Positions 7,776 to 15,594 of a DNA stretch of 64,000 nt are shown piece by piece. The notes below the pieces were generated by a model that was not told the origin of the DNA, made no database searches, and saw nothing but the letters and a program-made list of their open reading frames with translations. Every line of letters begins with the position of its first letter. Positions within the stretch are counted from its first letter, which is position 1. Position numbers and translations under genes: made by a program. The DNA is from Bacillus massilioanorexius (GTDB lineage Bacteria; Bacillota; Bacilli; Bacillales; DSM-1321), in contig NZ_CABKRX010000065.1 in NCBI RefSeq assembly GCF_902374955.1, positions 1-64,000 on the forward strand. Direction: 5' to 3'.

Positions 7776-8516
7776 CTATTCTTTCCAGTTTAATTGCTCT
7801 AAAAAGTCATATACATCTTGATGTAATTGGCTTTTTTCTTTATCGAGCGTAATAACATGTCCAGATTCCTCATACCATTTTATTTCTTTTTTTGTTGAAC
7901 TAATTTCATTATATATAATATTTGCACTATCAGGGTTAATAACATTGTCTTTTCGTCCTTGAATTACAAATGTAGGAACTTCAATGTTATGAATAGAATC
8001 TCTCACACCTGCAATTAACTGTTGCAGGGATTCTAACGTTGTCATTGGAGCAATTTGTCCAACTTCTAATTCAATCTGTTCCTTTGATTTTCCTTCTCTT
8101 CGTTTATATTGTCTAGCATAATCCAAAACACCTTCGTACATTTGCTCCTGACTCTTAAAAGACATAGGTGCACACATTGGAATTATTCCCTTAATAGGTA
8201 CATTGTAACCCAATTTCAAAGAAAATACGCCACCTAAAGACAATCCAGCTACAGCAATTTCTTCGTGCCCTTTCCTTTTTAAAAAGTCATAACCCATTAA
8301 AACATCCTTCCACCAATCTTTAGGACCGTATCTTACTAGTTCTTCAGGTGGTACTCCGTGACCTTTATAATGAGGAGCATGACAAGTATAACCTTGTTGT
8401 TCTAAAAAACGGCCTAACATTCTCACGTCAGAAGAATTTCCAGTAAAACCATGTAATAATAAAACCGCTCGTTTACCACCTTCAAAAGTAAACGGTTCTG
8501 GTGTCTTCAATTTCAT
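7776..8516 (-). CDS. est: Carboxylesterase (Est30/YvaK type)
   Basis: The product is 246 residues with an alpha/beta-hydrolase fold. The oxyanion region is LLLHGFTGNSSD. The nucleophile elbow is GLSLGG with Ser93, and the triad is completed by Asp190 (QGRKDNVINP) and His220 (EESGHVI). Spacing and surrounding blocks match the Geobacillus Est30 monoacylglycerol/short-chain esterase family. There is no signal peptide, so it is cytoplasmic. ATG 8516 follows AAAGGGG. In Bacillus this gene commonly precedes rnr and follows secG. Here about 3.4 kb of accessory genes have been inserted between secG and est. Confidence 0.93.
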   Translation of the reverse strand: MKLKTPEPFTFEGGKRAVLLLHGFTGNSSDVRMLGRFLEQQGYTCHAPHYKGHGVPPEELVRYGPKDWWKDVLMGYDFLKRKGHEEIAVAGLSLGGVFSLKLGYNVPIKGIIPMCAPMSFKSQEQMYEGVLDYARQYKRREGKSKEQIELEVGQIAPMTTLESLQQLIAGVRDSIHNIEVPTFVIQGRKDNVINPDSANIIYNEISSTKKEIKWYEESGHVITLDKEKSQLHQDVYDFLEQLNWKE

Positions 8517-8767
8517 ATTTCAAAACCCCTTTATTAGAAAAGCGTCAGTGCCGTGGACAGCTCTGAAGAACATAAGTCGAACCAACTAATCTATGACATC
8601 AAGCTGCATATGTCATCCCTTAACAGTTATGACATGTACAGGCACTGAAACTAGACGAATGTCTATATGATGTTATTTTTAAGAAAAAACGGTATTAGTT
8701 TAAATTCCCTAAGAATATTGAAACACTAACTTCCTTTATTTAAACAAACTTCCAAGGATTTTGCTAT
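8517..8767. other. Spacer upstream of est
   Basis: No gene or clear structural RNA is seen. The promoter of the est-rnr unit should lie here. Confidence 0.4.
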
Positions 8768-8812
8768 GAAAAAACGTTCCGACACACCTCATTTTTTCGA
8801 GTTGTGTCGGAA
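8768..8812 (-). terminator. Terminator of the response regulator gene
   Basis: TTCCGACACA (8777-8786) pairs with TGTGTCGGAA (8803-8812). On the minus strand the stem is followed by a run of six T. Confidence 0.85.
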
Positions 8813-8819
8813 ACAGATT

Positions 8820-9512
8820 TTACACATTAAATTTATATCCCATTCCTCTGACTGTTAGGATAAATGAATGATTGCTATATTGATTGAGCTTAGAGCGTAA
8901 ATGAGTAATGTGCACATCAATTGTCCGATCATTAATCACTTTTTCACCATGCTCATACAGAACATCCATTAACTGTTCTCTCGTTAATAGTTGATTCGGA
9001 TTTTGCATTAAAAAGTGAAGTAATTTGTATTCAAAGAGCGTTAAATCAATAACTTTATCTTCATATCTTACTATTCCTTTAATAGGTTTAATCGTTAAGC
9101 CCAGATAGCTAATTTTACTGCATCGATTTGCTGTACGCCGCAAAACTGTTTCAACTCTTGTGACCAACTCCATTGGACTAAAGGGCTTCGACAAATAATC
9201 ATCAGCTCCTTTTTCAAGTCCTTTAATACGATCCGCCTCATCACCTCTAGCACTAACTATAATAATAGGAGCATTACTTTTTAACTCGTTGCGAATCCAA
9301 TTACACAAACTCATTCCATTTTCTTTGGGTAGCATAACATCTAATATAACAAAACAAGGATCATACTTTAGAAATTGAGAACGAGCACTCTCTCCATCTT
9401 CCGCTTCTAAGACTTCAAAACCATTTCTTTCCAAATACAATCTAATGATTTTACGAATATTATTTTCATCTTCCACAATCAGAATGTTTTTTCCTCGCAA
9501 AGCTTCCTTCAC
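8820..9512 (-). CDS. OmpR/PhoB-family response regulator, orphan
   Basis: The product is 230 residues. The receiver domain (about 8-120) has the acidic pocket VEDE, phosphoacceptor Asp58 (ILDVMLP), Ser86 (VSARG) in the usual Thr/Ser position and Lys109 (SKPF). The winged-helix DNA-binding domain (about 130-230) contains the DVHITHLRSKL recognition helix and ends RGMGYKF. The start is GTG 9512, preceded by GGGGTGAG. No histidine kinase gene is adjacent, and the genes on both sides are unrelated, so it is an orphan within this window. It has its own terminator and an inverted repeat in its promoter region. The cognate kinase and target genes cannot be told from the sequence. Confidence 0.93.
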   Translation of the reverse strand: MKEALRGKNILIVEDENNIRKIIRLYLERNGFEVLEAEDGESARSQFLKYDPCFVILDVMLPKENGMSLCNWIRNELKSNAPIIIVSARGDEADRIKGLEKGADDYLSKPFSPMELVTRVETVLRRTANRCSKISYLGLTIKPIKGIVRYEDKVIDLTLFEYKLLHFLMQNPNQLLTREQLMDVLYEHGEKVINDRTIDVHITHLRSKLNQYSNHSFILTVRGMGYKFNV

Positions 9513-9579
9513 CTTTACTCACCCCATAATTTGGAAGTTTTTTATACTTCCATTATGACATATGTAAAAGAAAGACATT

Positions 9580-9609
9580 TATTGTTAATATGTCTAACTA
9601 TTAACAATA
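9580..9609. promoter_or_regulatory. Inverted repeat upstream of the orphan response regulator
   Basis: TATTGTTAATA (9580-9590) pairs with TATTAACAATA (9599-9609), an 11-bp perfect repeat with an 8-bp spacer, 70 bases upstream of the regulator start. It may be an autoregulatory operator. A second, shorter repeat (GGAAGT/ACTTCC) lies nearer the start. Confidence 0.4.
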
Positions 9610-9727
9610 TGGAGCCTTTATTACATTCCGTATCACGAATTTTACTGTCCGTGTCTCCTTATTTACTGTCCACATCACAACTTTTTCTAACGAAACACTA
9701 TCTCGTATGACCTCGAGGGACTAAAAA

Positions 9728-9756
9728 AGAGACTATTTCAAGGTAAAATAGTCTCT
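9728..9756 (-). terminator. Terminator of the PP-loop ATPase gene
   Basis: AGAGACTATTT (9728-9738) pairs with AAATAGTCTCT (9746-9756), and a T-run follows on the minus strand. Confidence 0.85.
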
Positions 9757-9777
9757 CTAGTTAAAGAATTTGCGAGC

Positions 9778-10449
9778 TTATCTTTGCTCAAGAGCAATAT
9801 TATTTAAATGCAATCGCCATGTTGATTCTAACTGTTCGAGAGTTCCTTTGCTAAAGGTTACTTTTTGCTTAAACAAAGGTCCATCATATACAAATGTATG
9901 ATATTCTCCTTTCTCTCCCATTGGACAGATAGGAAGTTTTATAATATCATTATAAAACTCTTGATCCACTTCTCGTCCTGCCCAATCTTGTGAAAAATGT
10001 TGTTGCATGATTCTAATAACTTTAGCCCGATAACCAGATTGTACGAATTGCTGTAAAGCAATTGGGGCCGTACTTTCTTTCATCCATAAAGGATATAAAG
10101 CTTGTAATTCGGCCTTTAATGCTACCTGCTCTCCCCATTCACGATGTTCCTCTAAATATAAATCCCCAAATGCTATTGCTTTTATATCATATTGCTCTTT
10201 TACCTTTTTAACCTTAGAAACAAAATCTTCGGTATAGGTTGAAAAAGTACAATCAATCCATTCAATAGGAATATCAAGCGCTTTGCCTTGGGCTTCAATT
10301 GCTTCCTTCTTTTCGCCATGTCCGAAAGTTACATTTAGCTCTTTTGGGATGGTTGTTAATAAACATACGACTTCAAATCCTTGCTCCTTTAGTTTATGTA
10401 CAGAAAAACAGGCATCTTTACCACCACTCCATGACAATGCAACTCTCAT
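9778..10449 (-). CDS. PP-loop ATP-binding protein, Dph6/DUF71 family
   Basis: The product is 223 residues. The N-terminal PP-loop is SGGKD at residues 8-12, which binds ATP pyrophosphate. The later GDLYLEEHREWGE block is typical of the diphthine-ammonia ligase (Dph6/DUF71) family. Bacteria do not make diphthamide, so the bacterial members carry out another ATP-dependent amidation or adenylation that is still unclear. ATG 10449 follows GGGAGGAG. It has its own terminator and no functional neighbours that would suggest a substrate. Confidence 0.85.
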   Translation of the reverse strand: MRVALSWSGGKDACFSVHKLKEQGFEVVCLLTTIPKELNVTFGHGEKKEAIEAQGKALDIPIEWIDCTFSTYTEDFVSKVKKVKEQYDIKAIAFGDLYLEEHREWGEQVALKAELQALYPLWMKESTAPIALQQFVQSGYRAKVIRIMQQHFSQDWAGREVDQEFYNDIIKLPICPMGEKGEYHTFVYDGPLFKQKVTFSKGTLEQLESTWRLHLNNIALEQR

Positions 10450-10669
10450 TATTTAAGCTCCTCCCAAAAGTAAATTTTTTGACCGTTTATCAAAAAATCA
10501 TTTGTAAGTCATAACGTTTTTGTAATTTATCACCATATTTTCCGTTGTTACTTTAGCCACTTACATAGCTTCTATCGTAACATATTTCTATTTTCTTTAT
10601 CTTCTTACTAAGATTTTCACAAAAACGAGAGGATACACATCTATGTAAAAAAGACTTTAGACAAACAGA

Positions 10670-10695
10670 AGAGACTATCCAAATAAATAGTCCCT
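10670..10695 (-). terminator. Hairpin after the cytochrome c gene
   Basis: AGAGACTAT (10670-10678) pairs, with G-U contacts, with ATAGTCCCT (10687-10695). The T-run is weak. Its sequence resembles the terminator at 9728-9756. Confidence 0.5.
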
Positions 10696-10706
10696 TTATA
10701 TATTAA

Positions 10707-11636
10707 TCATTTATTCATTTTCTTTTTTTGAGCCAATGTCTCATATGCTACGTCATCAGGTGCATCTCCATTTGGCCAATCATGGATTTTATCCGGAAAA
10801 TCAGGGCGGTTTTGAGAATTAATATAAGCCGCAATATTAAGAGCCTCTTCATCCGTAAGTGAACCTTGCTCATATCCTCCCATAGTTGCTTTCGGCACAT
10901 ATGCTTTTATAAAACCACCCGCTGTTCTTAAACGTGTCATTCCAGCACCAATATTATAAGAATTATCTCCCCATAATGCTAAACCATTGTTAGCACCTTG
11001 ACCGTTTTGACCATGGCAACTAGCACAAGCTGCTTGATAAATTTCTCTTCCATTGTCTACATTCGGTTTTTCCGGAAGCTCCCCTTCAATTTTTGCTAAT
11101 TTAGCCCAAGGTCTTTCCTTTGTTCCATCAGGTACATTTTGTGATATATAATCAAAATAGGCCACCATTTCTTTCATTTCTGGACCATCCTTCGATAAAG
11201 GTTTGCCGTTCATACTTCTTCGAAAACAGCCATTAATACGATCTTCTACCGTAACCTCTTTTCCCGCTCTAGGATTATACATGGGATATGTCTTCGTAAT
11301 CCCCACTAAATCTAATGATCCATCCATACCACCGTTAGCATGACAACTAGCGCAAGACAAAGTATTTCCAACATAACCATCTAAAGCCGTCGCTGTTTCC
11401 GTAGAATACTTATACCCTAGTTTAATAAGTTCTCCTTCTTCACCATCAGGAACATCTTCTATACTAGGTGGCTTATATTTACTGTATTTGTCTTCTCCTT
11501 TAGCTTCTAATGGGTCTGATTTAGATACGACTGCTTGCTGACTTGGTTGATTTACGAAAAGAAAAAAGATGGCAAAGCCAAGAAAAATAGTAGATGCAAT
11601 AACAGTAATTGAAATATAAACATTCCTTTTCATCAT
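10707..11636 (-). CDS. Membrane-anchored diheme cytochrome c, TsdA-like
   Basis: The product is 309 residues. It begins with a single N-terminal membrane helix (about 6-27), so the rest lies outside the membrane. Two class I heme sites follow: CASCH at 95-99 and CASCH at 204-208. Between them is DRINGCFRRSMNGKPL, with Cys137. This block resembles the one in TsdA thiosulfate dehydrogenases that holds the axial cysteine of the active-site heme. TsdA oxidises thiosulfate to tetrathionate or works in reverse. The assignment rests on this block, so a general electron-transfer cytochrome remains possible. It lies about 2 kb from the sulfonate cluster, which releases sulfite. Confidence 0.72.
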   Translation of the reverse strand: MMKRNVYISITVIASTIFLGFAIFFLFVNQPSQQAVVSKSDPLEAKGEDKYSKYKPPSIEDVPDGEEGELIKLGYKYSTETATALDGYVGNTLSCASCHANGGMDGSLDLVGITKTYPMYNPRAGKEVTVEDRINGCFRRSMNGKPLSKDGPEMKEMVAYFDYISQNVPDGTKERPWAKLAKIEGELPEKPNVDNGREIYQAACASCHGQNGQGANNGLALWGDNSYNIGAGMTRLRTAGGFIKAYVPKATMGGYEQGSLTDEEALNIAAYINSQNRPDFPDKIHDWPNGDAPDDVAYETLAQKKKMNK

Positions 11637-11855
11637 CTCATCCCTCTTTCAATAACTTATATGCTAAGAGTAGTAAATGATTGTTAAGATTGTATTAATT
11701 TCACAAATAATAATTGCATTCATCCACCCTACTACAACAGTCAGGTGATTTTTTACTTATAGCCCCGAATCTCTTTGAAAATCACCTTAAGAGACAAAAA
11801 TCACTTAAGCTACCTCGCAATATGGAAATGAGAGAAGGTTTGATAAACAAATAAA

Positions 11856-11877
11856 AAAACCAGCTTAGGCTGGTTTT
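11856..11877 (-). terminator. Terminator of secG
   Basis: AAAACCAGC (11856-11864) pairs with GCTGGTTTT (11869-11877) across the tetraloop TTAG. A run of T follows on the minus strand. Confidence 0.9.
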
Positions 11878-11890
11878 CATGGATTATATC

Positions 11891-12124
11891 TTATAATCCG
11901 AAATACGCAAGTGCAATAGTAAGAACAAATAGTAAAACCGATAACACGATTGTAATTCTATGAAGAACTAAATCAATTCCACGTGCTTTTTGTTTTCCAA
12001 ATAGTTGTTCTGCTCCTCCAGAAATAGCTCCTGAAAGTCCTGCGCTCTTTCCTGATTGAAGTAATACCATCACGATTAATGCAATACAAACAATAACTAG
12101 TAGAACTGTGAGAAATGTAGTCAC
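11891..12124 (-). CDS. secG: Preprotein translocase subunit SecG
   Basis: The product is 77 residues. GTG 12124 is chosen because AGGAGG (12133-12138) ends eight bases upstream; the earlier GTG at 12133 would overlap that site. Two membrane helices (about 3-23 and 53-75) flank the conserved cytoplasmic loop SGAISGGAEQLFGKQKARG, which is nearly identical to Bacillus SecG. SecG assists SecYE-A-driven protein export at the membrane. It has a strong terminator immediately downstream. Confidence 0.95.
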   Translation of the reverse strand: MTTFLTVLLVIVCIALIVMVLLQSGKSAGLSGAISGGAEQLFGKQKARGIDLVLHRITIVLSVLLFVLTIALAYFGL

Positions 12125-12196
12125 GCAGTCCACCTCCTACATTCTTGACAACATTATCATTAATTTACCATATATTCAGCAAATAAACAATGTATT

Positions 12197-12250
12197 TTAC
12201 AGTCAAGAAAACTTTGGACGTCAATAATACCAAAGTTTTCTTGACTGTAA
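12197..12250. repeat. Perfect 21-bp palindrome between divergent genes
   Basis: The arm at 12197-12217 begins TTACAGTCAAGAAAACTTTG. Its exact reverse complement is at 12230-12250, with a 12-bp spacer. There is no T-run on either side, so it is not a standard terminator. It lies between secG and the divergent membrane-protein gene and could serve as an operator, an RNA hairpin or a small mobile-element remnant. Confidence 0.7.
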
Positions 12251-12304
12251 GATTTCTCTTTAGTAAATAAGGGTATACTGTTATTAGGAGAGGACGTGAA
12301 CTAA

Positions 12305-12853
12305 ATGTTTATTAGTATTATTAGAAAAATAGATATGGTAAACGTTTTTTTTGCCATAATTGTAGCCATTGCTTTAATATGGAATGAACGTGAATACATA
12401 CAAGCACTCATTTTACTCATTTCTGCTATATCCTTGCTCATTACCAAATATAAATATAGTAAAGCTTCCATCTTTATCTCATATACATGTAGCTTATTCT
12501 TTTTTGGAATTTTATTAACAAAGCTTACAGAAGTAGCATCTTTTCAATCCATTATGCTACCTACAAATGTATTTGTCATTCTTTTGATTTCTATTATTAT
12601 TGCCTTCATTGCTTCCTATATTCAGTTTGGAAGTGGAACTCTAACTATTGTATGGTTCATCTTACATCTATTAATGATTGGCTCAACCATTCATTTAAGT
12701 GAATCCTCTTCATGGCTGGCTGTTTATTGGAGTAATGAAGCTCAAACTTATACCATTCACTCATTTTATCCATTTTTATTAGCTGGAATGCTAATCGGTA
12801 TATATTTAGAAAAATATCAAATCGCCATTAAAAGAGAGAAAAACAATAATTAG
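12305..12853 (+). CDS. Unknown integral membrane protein, 182 aa
   Basis: The product is very hydrophobic, with about five or six membrane helices: near residues 10-26, 30-46, 54-72, 84-105, 109-130 and 155-172. A short polar loop lies before the last helix and a basic tail ends KREKNNN. I do not recognise the family and see no catalytic motif. ATG 12305 follows AGGAGAGG. It is one of few plus-strand genes here, divergent from secG, with the 21-bp palindrome in the shared promoter region and its own terminator. It may be a lineage-specific membrane protein. Confidence 0.75.
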   Translation: MFISIIRKIDMVNVFFAIIVAIALIWNEREYIQALILLISAISLLITKYKYSKASIFISYTCSLFFFGILLTKLTEVASFQSIMLPTNVFVILLISIIIAFIASYIQFGSGTLTIVWFILHLLMIGSTIHLSESSSWLAVYWSNEAQTYTIHSFYPFLLAGMLIGIYLEKYQIAIKREKNNN

Positions 12854-12860
12854 AATATAA

Positions 12861-12883
12861 AAAAAGGGCCAATGCCCTTTTTT
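12861..12883. terminator. Bidirectional terminator between convergent genes
   Basis: AAAAAGGGC (12861-12869) and GCCCTTTTT (12874-12882) enclose the loop CAAT. An A-run and a T-run flank the stem, serving both the membrane-protein gene and the small minus-strand gene. Confidence 0.88.
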
Positions 12884-12893
12884 ACTTACCTTA

Positions 12894-13007
12894 TTATTTT
12901 TTATATTTCATTATAATAGCAACAACTACAGGGATGATGGTTATGACACCAATGACCATGAGAACAACGCCTAGTTTATTAGTTCCACAAGCTGTTTCAT
13001 TATTCAT
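12894..13007 (-). CDS. Small single-helix membrane protein, 37 aa
   Basis: ATG 13007 follows GGGAG by eight bases. The product begins MNNETACGTNKLG, then has one hydrophobic helix of about 20 residues and ends MKYKK. A short polar N terminus with one Cys and a Lys-rich end would give a single-span membrane peptide. It converges on the neighbouring membrane-protein gene and shares its terminator. No family is recognised. The ribosome binding site and the terminator support a real gene. Confidence 0.5.
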   Translation of the reverse strand: MNNETACGTNKLGVVLMVIGVITIIPVVVAIIMKYKK

Positions 13008-13320
13008 GTAAATCGCTCCCTTTTCATTTATTAGTCATTTCAATACAGTGAAGCTTTGATTGCTGAAGATTTTCATTTGTTCCAAAGAATTATCTATTTC
13101 TTAATCTCCTGCTGAAAGGATAATATCTCTTCTTCATTTGGAAGGGGGAATTTTAGCTCCCACAGGAACAGAAAAATACGTCATATTTCCATTCTACTAC
13201 TTACCTTTTCCAATGAAATAAATTTACTTATAATTCATATTTTTTTGATTTTATTTAAAATTTTTTCTATCTTTTTCTTTTAGCTTTCTTAATGTCGATT
13301 GTTTAAATGGATATACCGAA

Positions 13321-13358
13321 AAAAAGCACTTCTATTGTAGATAATAGAAGTGCTTTTT
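13321..13358. terminator. Strong bidirectional terminator
   Basis: A 16-bp perfect stem (13321-13336 with 13343-13358) encloses a six-base loop, with A- and T-runs at its ends. It closes the small gene at 13359-13514. Confidence 0.9.
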
Positions 13359-13514
13359 TTAATCTTTAGGAATTATCATCCTAGCTTTAAGGGTAGAAAG
13401 CCATTCGCTTACCGAAGGCTTAGTATTTGTATCCGATAGACGTTTTTGCTTTTCTAACTCTTTTTGACGCTCTATAGCCATTGCCGATTGAATAATATTA
13501 TTACATAAACACAT
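13359..13514 (-). CDS. Small hypothetical protein, 51 aa
   Basis: AAAGGGG lies seven bases before ATG 13514. An ATG at 13520 is too close to that site. The product starts MCLCNN, has a charged central helix rich in Glu, Lys and Gln, and ends ARMIIPKD. It is soluble and unrecognised. The stop codon touches the strong terminator at 13321-13358, as expected for a compact monocistronic gene. Confidence 0.5.
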   Translation of the reverse strand: MCLCNNIIQSAMAIERQKELEKQKRLSDTNTKPSVSEWLSTLKARMIIPKD

Positions 13515-13643
13515 ATACATACCCCTTTATGCATTTAGTTCAACACAATGTATACATTAAATGTACCATACATTCATTTTTTCCCAAATAGGATAAATTA
13601 CAGAAAATCGTTTGAATAAATGACGTAGTCACGCGAAATAACG

Positions 13644-14354
13644 CTAGTAGTTCTTACGTGACATCTTCATGGCAAAAGAATACATATCAGATCTAAATAA
13701 CCCTTTGTAATATTCCACTAAATTTCCATCGCCATCAAAAATCATACGTTCTGTAATTAATAAACAAGTTGAGTCTGATATTCCTAAATGTTGGGCTTCT
13801 TCTTCTGTCGGAATACTGCATGTAATAATTTGCTCTGCTTCAAAAAAGTTTATATGAAGATCATCTTCAAGTACATCATATAAAACCGTTGTACTTAAAT
13901 CATATTTTGACAGTTGTTCTCCAAGCTCTAAAGGATAGTAATGTAATTCAATCGCTATTGGTACATTTTCCTTAATTCTTAATCTTTTAATATGATAGAC
14001 TTCATCCTCAAATCCATTAACATCTGCAATATTCTCGGGCGTAGCTACACGACCGTGATCTAACAGTTGAATGCCCATATTTTTAGTAGTCTCAGTAAAG
14101 CTAATCATTTTAAGCCATTCTTGTACTGGCTTAAGCGATACAAAGGTCCCCTTACCATGTCTTTTTTCTAAAATGCCTTCACGCACTAAAATAGAGACAG
14201 CTTCTCTTACCGTACTCCTACTAACAGAATACATGTCAATAAGCTCTCTTTCACTTGGGATTTTTTCCTTATAAAAACCTTGTAGAATCTGATCCTCTAA
14301 TATATTTTTCAATTGAACATGTAAAGGGATTGGATTAGTATTATCTAACTTCAT
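13644..14354 (-). CDS. GntR-family (HutC subfamily) transcriptional regulator
   Basis: The product is 236 residues. Residues 5-75 form a winged helix-turn-helix with the signature PSERELIDMYSVSRSTVREAV. Residues 95-230 form a UTRA ligand-binding domain of the HutC/FarR subfamily (for example EYYKGLFRSDMYSF near the end). ATG 14354 follows GGGGGAAC. The gene lies 127 bases downstream of the YeiH-type exporter gene, at the end of the sulfonate cluster. It is the only regulator gene in this cluster, so it probably senses taurine or a downstream metabolite. A candidate operator lies at 14376-14396 in its own promoter, and similar motifs occur before xsc and the permease. Confidence 0.9.
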   Translation of the reverse strand: MKLDNTNPIPLHVQLKNILEDQILQGFYKEKIPSERELIDMYSVSRSTVREAVSILVREGILEKRHGKGTFVSLKPVQEWLKMISFTETTKNMGIQLLDHGRVATPENIADVNGFEDEVYHIKRLRIKENVPIAIELHYYPLELGEQLSKYDLSTTVLYDVLEDDLHINFFEAEQIITCSIPTEEEAQHLGISDSTCLLITERMIFDGDGNLVEYYKGLFRSDMYSFAMKMSRKNY

Positions 14355-14375
14355 AAAAGTTCCCCCAAAATATAA

Positions 14376-14396
14376 GACGTTAGGATGTTCGTATCA
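14376..14396. promoter_or_regulatory. Candidate GntR operator before gntR
   Basis: The 21 bases GACGTTAGGATGTTCGTATC plus A match the motif upstream of xsc (21072-21092) at 16 of 21 positions. Every mismatch is a transition. It lies about 20 bases from the gntR start. Confidence 0.5.
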
Positions 14397-14481
14397 ATCA
14401 TCATATTATATCTTAATTGATTTAAATATTCAAATAAATCAGTTATCGAGTACTATCTTACAATCGTTCTTGCACTTCCAA

Positions 14482-15555
14482 TCACACGATAAAATAAGTA
14501 AGTAGTGACAGTAATACAGACGTGATTGTCATAGCAATCAAAGGACGCATAGCTTTTGTACGAAGTGTTTGAAAGCTAACATTTAAACCTAGTCCAACCA
14601 TAGCCATTGTTAGAATAAATGTACTCATATTAGAAATCGCTTCCATAACCCTTGGTGAAACAGGAATATACGTACCAAACATATAACTACCCACAAGGCT
14701 CATGATGATAAATCCAACAAGGAACCAAGGAAAATCGATTTTGGCTTCCACACCTGACTTACTTTTTGAGCGTCTTTTCATCCAATACATAAAAATCAAA
14801 CATAAAGGAATTAGTAAAAAGACGCGTCCAAGCTTGGCTAATAAGGCTATCGCTAAGGCATCCTCACCTGCTGGAGCACCAGCCAATGCAACATGCGCTA
14901 TTTCATGAAGACTAATACCAGACCAAATACCATATTCTTCTGCCGACAGAGGAATAAGAGGACGAATTAATGTATATATAATGGAAAACAGAGTACCCAT
15001 TAAAGCAATGATTCCTACTCCTATCGCAGTATCTTCTTCTTTTGCTTTTACTATAGGAGAAATCGCTGCAATCGCCGCTGCACCACATACACCTGTTCCC
15101 ACTCCAATAAGAATAGAAATAGATGTATCAGCTTTTAACCATTTTGCTAGTAACATCATCACTATAATTGCAAAAGCTACAGTCCCTATATCTCGAACTA
15201 ATAACGGAAGTCCCTGATTAAGGATAATATCAATATTTAATTTCAAACCGTATAAAACAATAGCAAAACGAAGTAGTTTTTTGGCAGAAAACTCGATCCC
15301 TATACGAAATTTCTCTGGATAGCCAATCATTTGACGATATACGATTGCAATTAGAATTGAGCAAGCAAGTGACCCAATTCTATTAAATCCTGTAAGTTTA
15401 GATAAGCCTAATCCTAAAAGAGCAATGAAAAATGTAAAAGCAACACCTTTCAAAATTAAAAGAGCCTTTGATTGTTTCTTTTCAACTAATAGAGTTTGGT
15501 CCGTGCTTTCGACATCATCTAACTCTTCATTGATTTTATATTTTTTCAGCTCCAT
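14482..15555 (-). CDS. YeiH/UPF0324-family putative sulfate/sulfite exporter
   Basis: The product is 357 residues with about ten membrane helices after a charged N-terminal tail of about 30 residues. Typical blocks are LYGLKLNIDIIL, GTGVCGAAAIAAISPIVKAKEEDTA, SGISLHEIAHVALAGAPAGEDA and the C-terminal MVGLGLNVSFQTL. The family is annotated as putative sulfate exporters and recurs in sulfonate gene clusters of other bacteria, where removal of sulfite or sulfate is the proposed task. ATG 15555 follows GGGGGGAG. It lies 39 bases downstream of the deacetylase gene, as in one operon. Here it would export the sulfite released by Xsc. The substrate is inferred from context. Confidence 0.82.
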   Translation of the reverse strand: MELKKYKINEELDDVESTDQTLLVEKKQSKALLILKGVAFTFFIALLGLGLSKLTGFNRIGSLACSILIAIVYRQMIGYPEKFRIGIEFSAKKLLRFAIVLYGLKLNIDIILNQGLPLLVRDIGTVAFAIIVMMLLAKWLKADTSISILIGVGTGVCGAAAIAAISPIVKAKEEDTAIGVGIIALMGTLFSIIYTLIRPLIPLSAEEYGIWSGISLHEIAHVALAGAPAGEDALAIALLAKLGRVFLLIPLCLIFMYWMKRRSKSKSGVEAKIDFPWFLVGFIIMSLVGSYMFGTYIPVSPRVMEAISNMSTFILTMAMVGLGLNVSFQTLRTKAMRPLIAMTITSVLLSLLTYFIV

Positions 15556-15594
15556 TTTAAAGCTCCCCCCTTTTTCTATTCATATTAGTGAATC

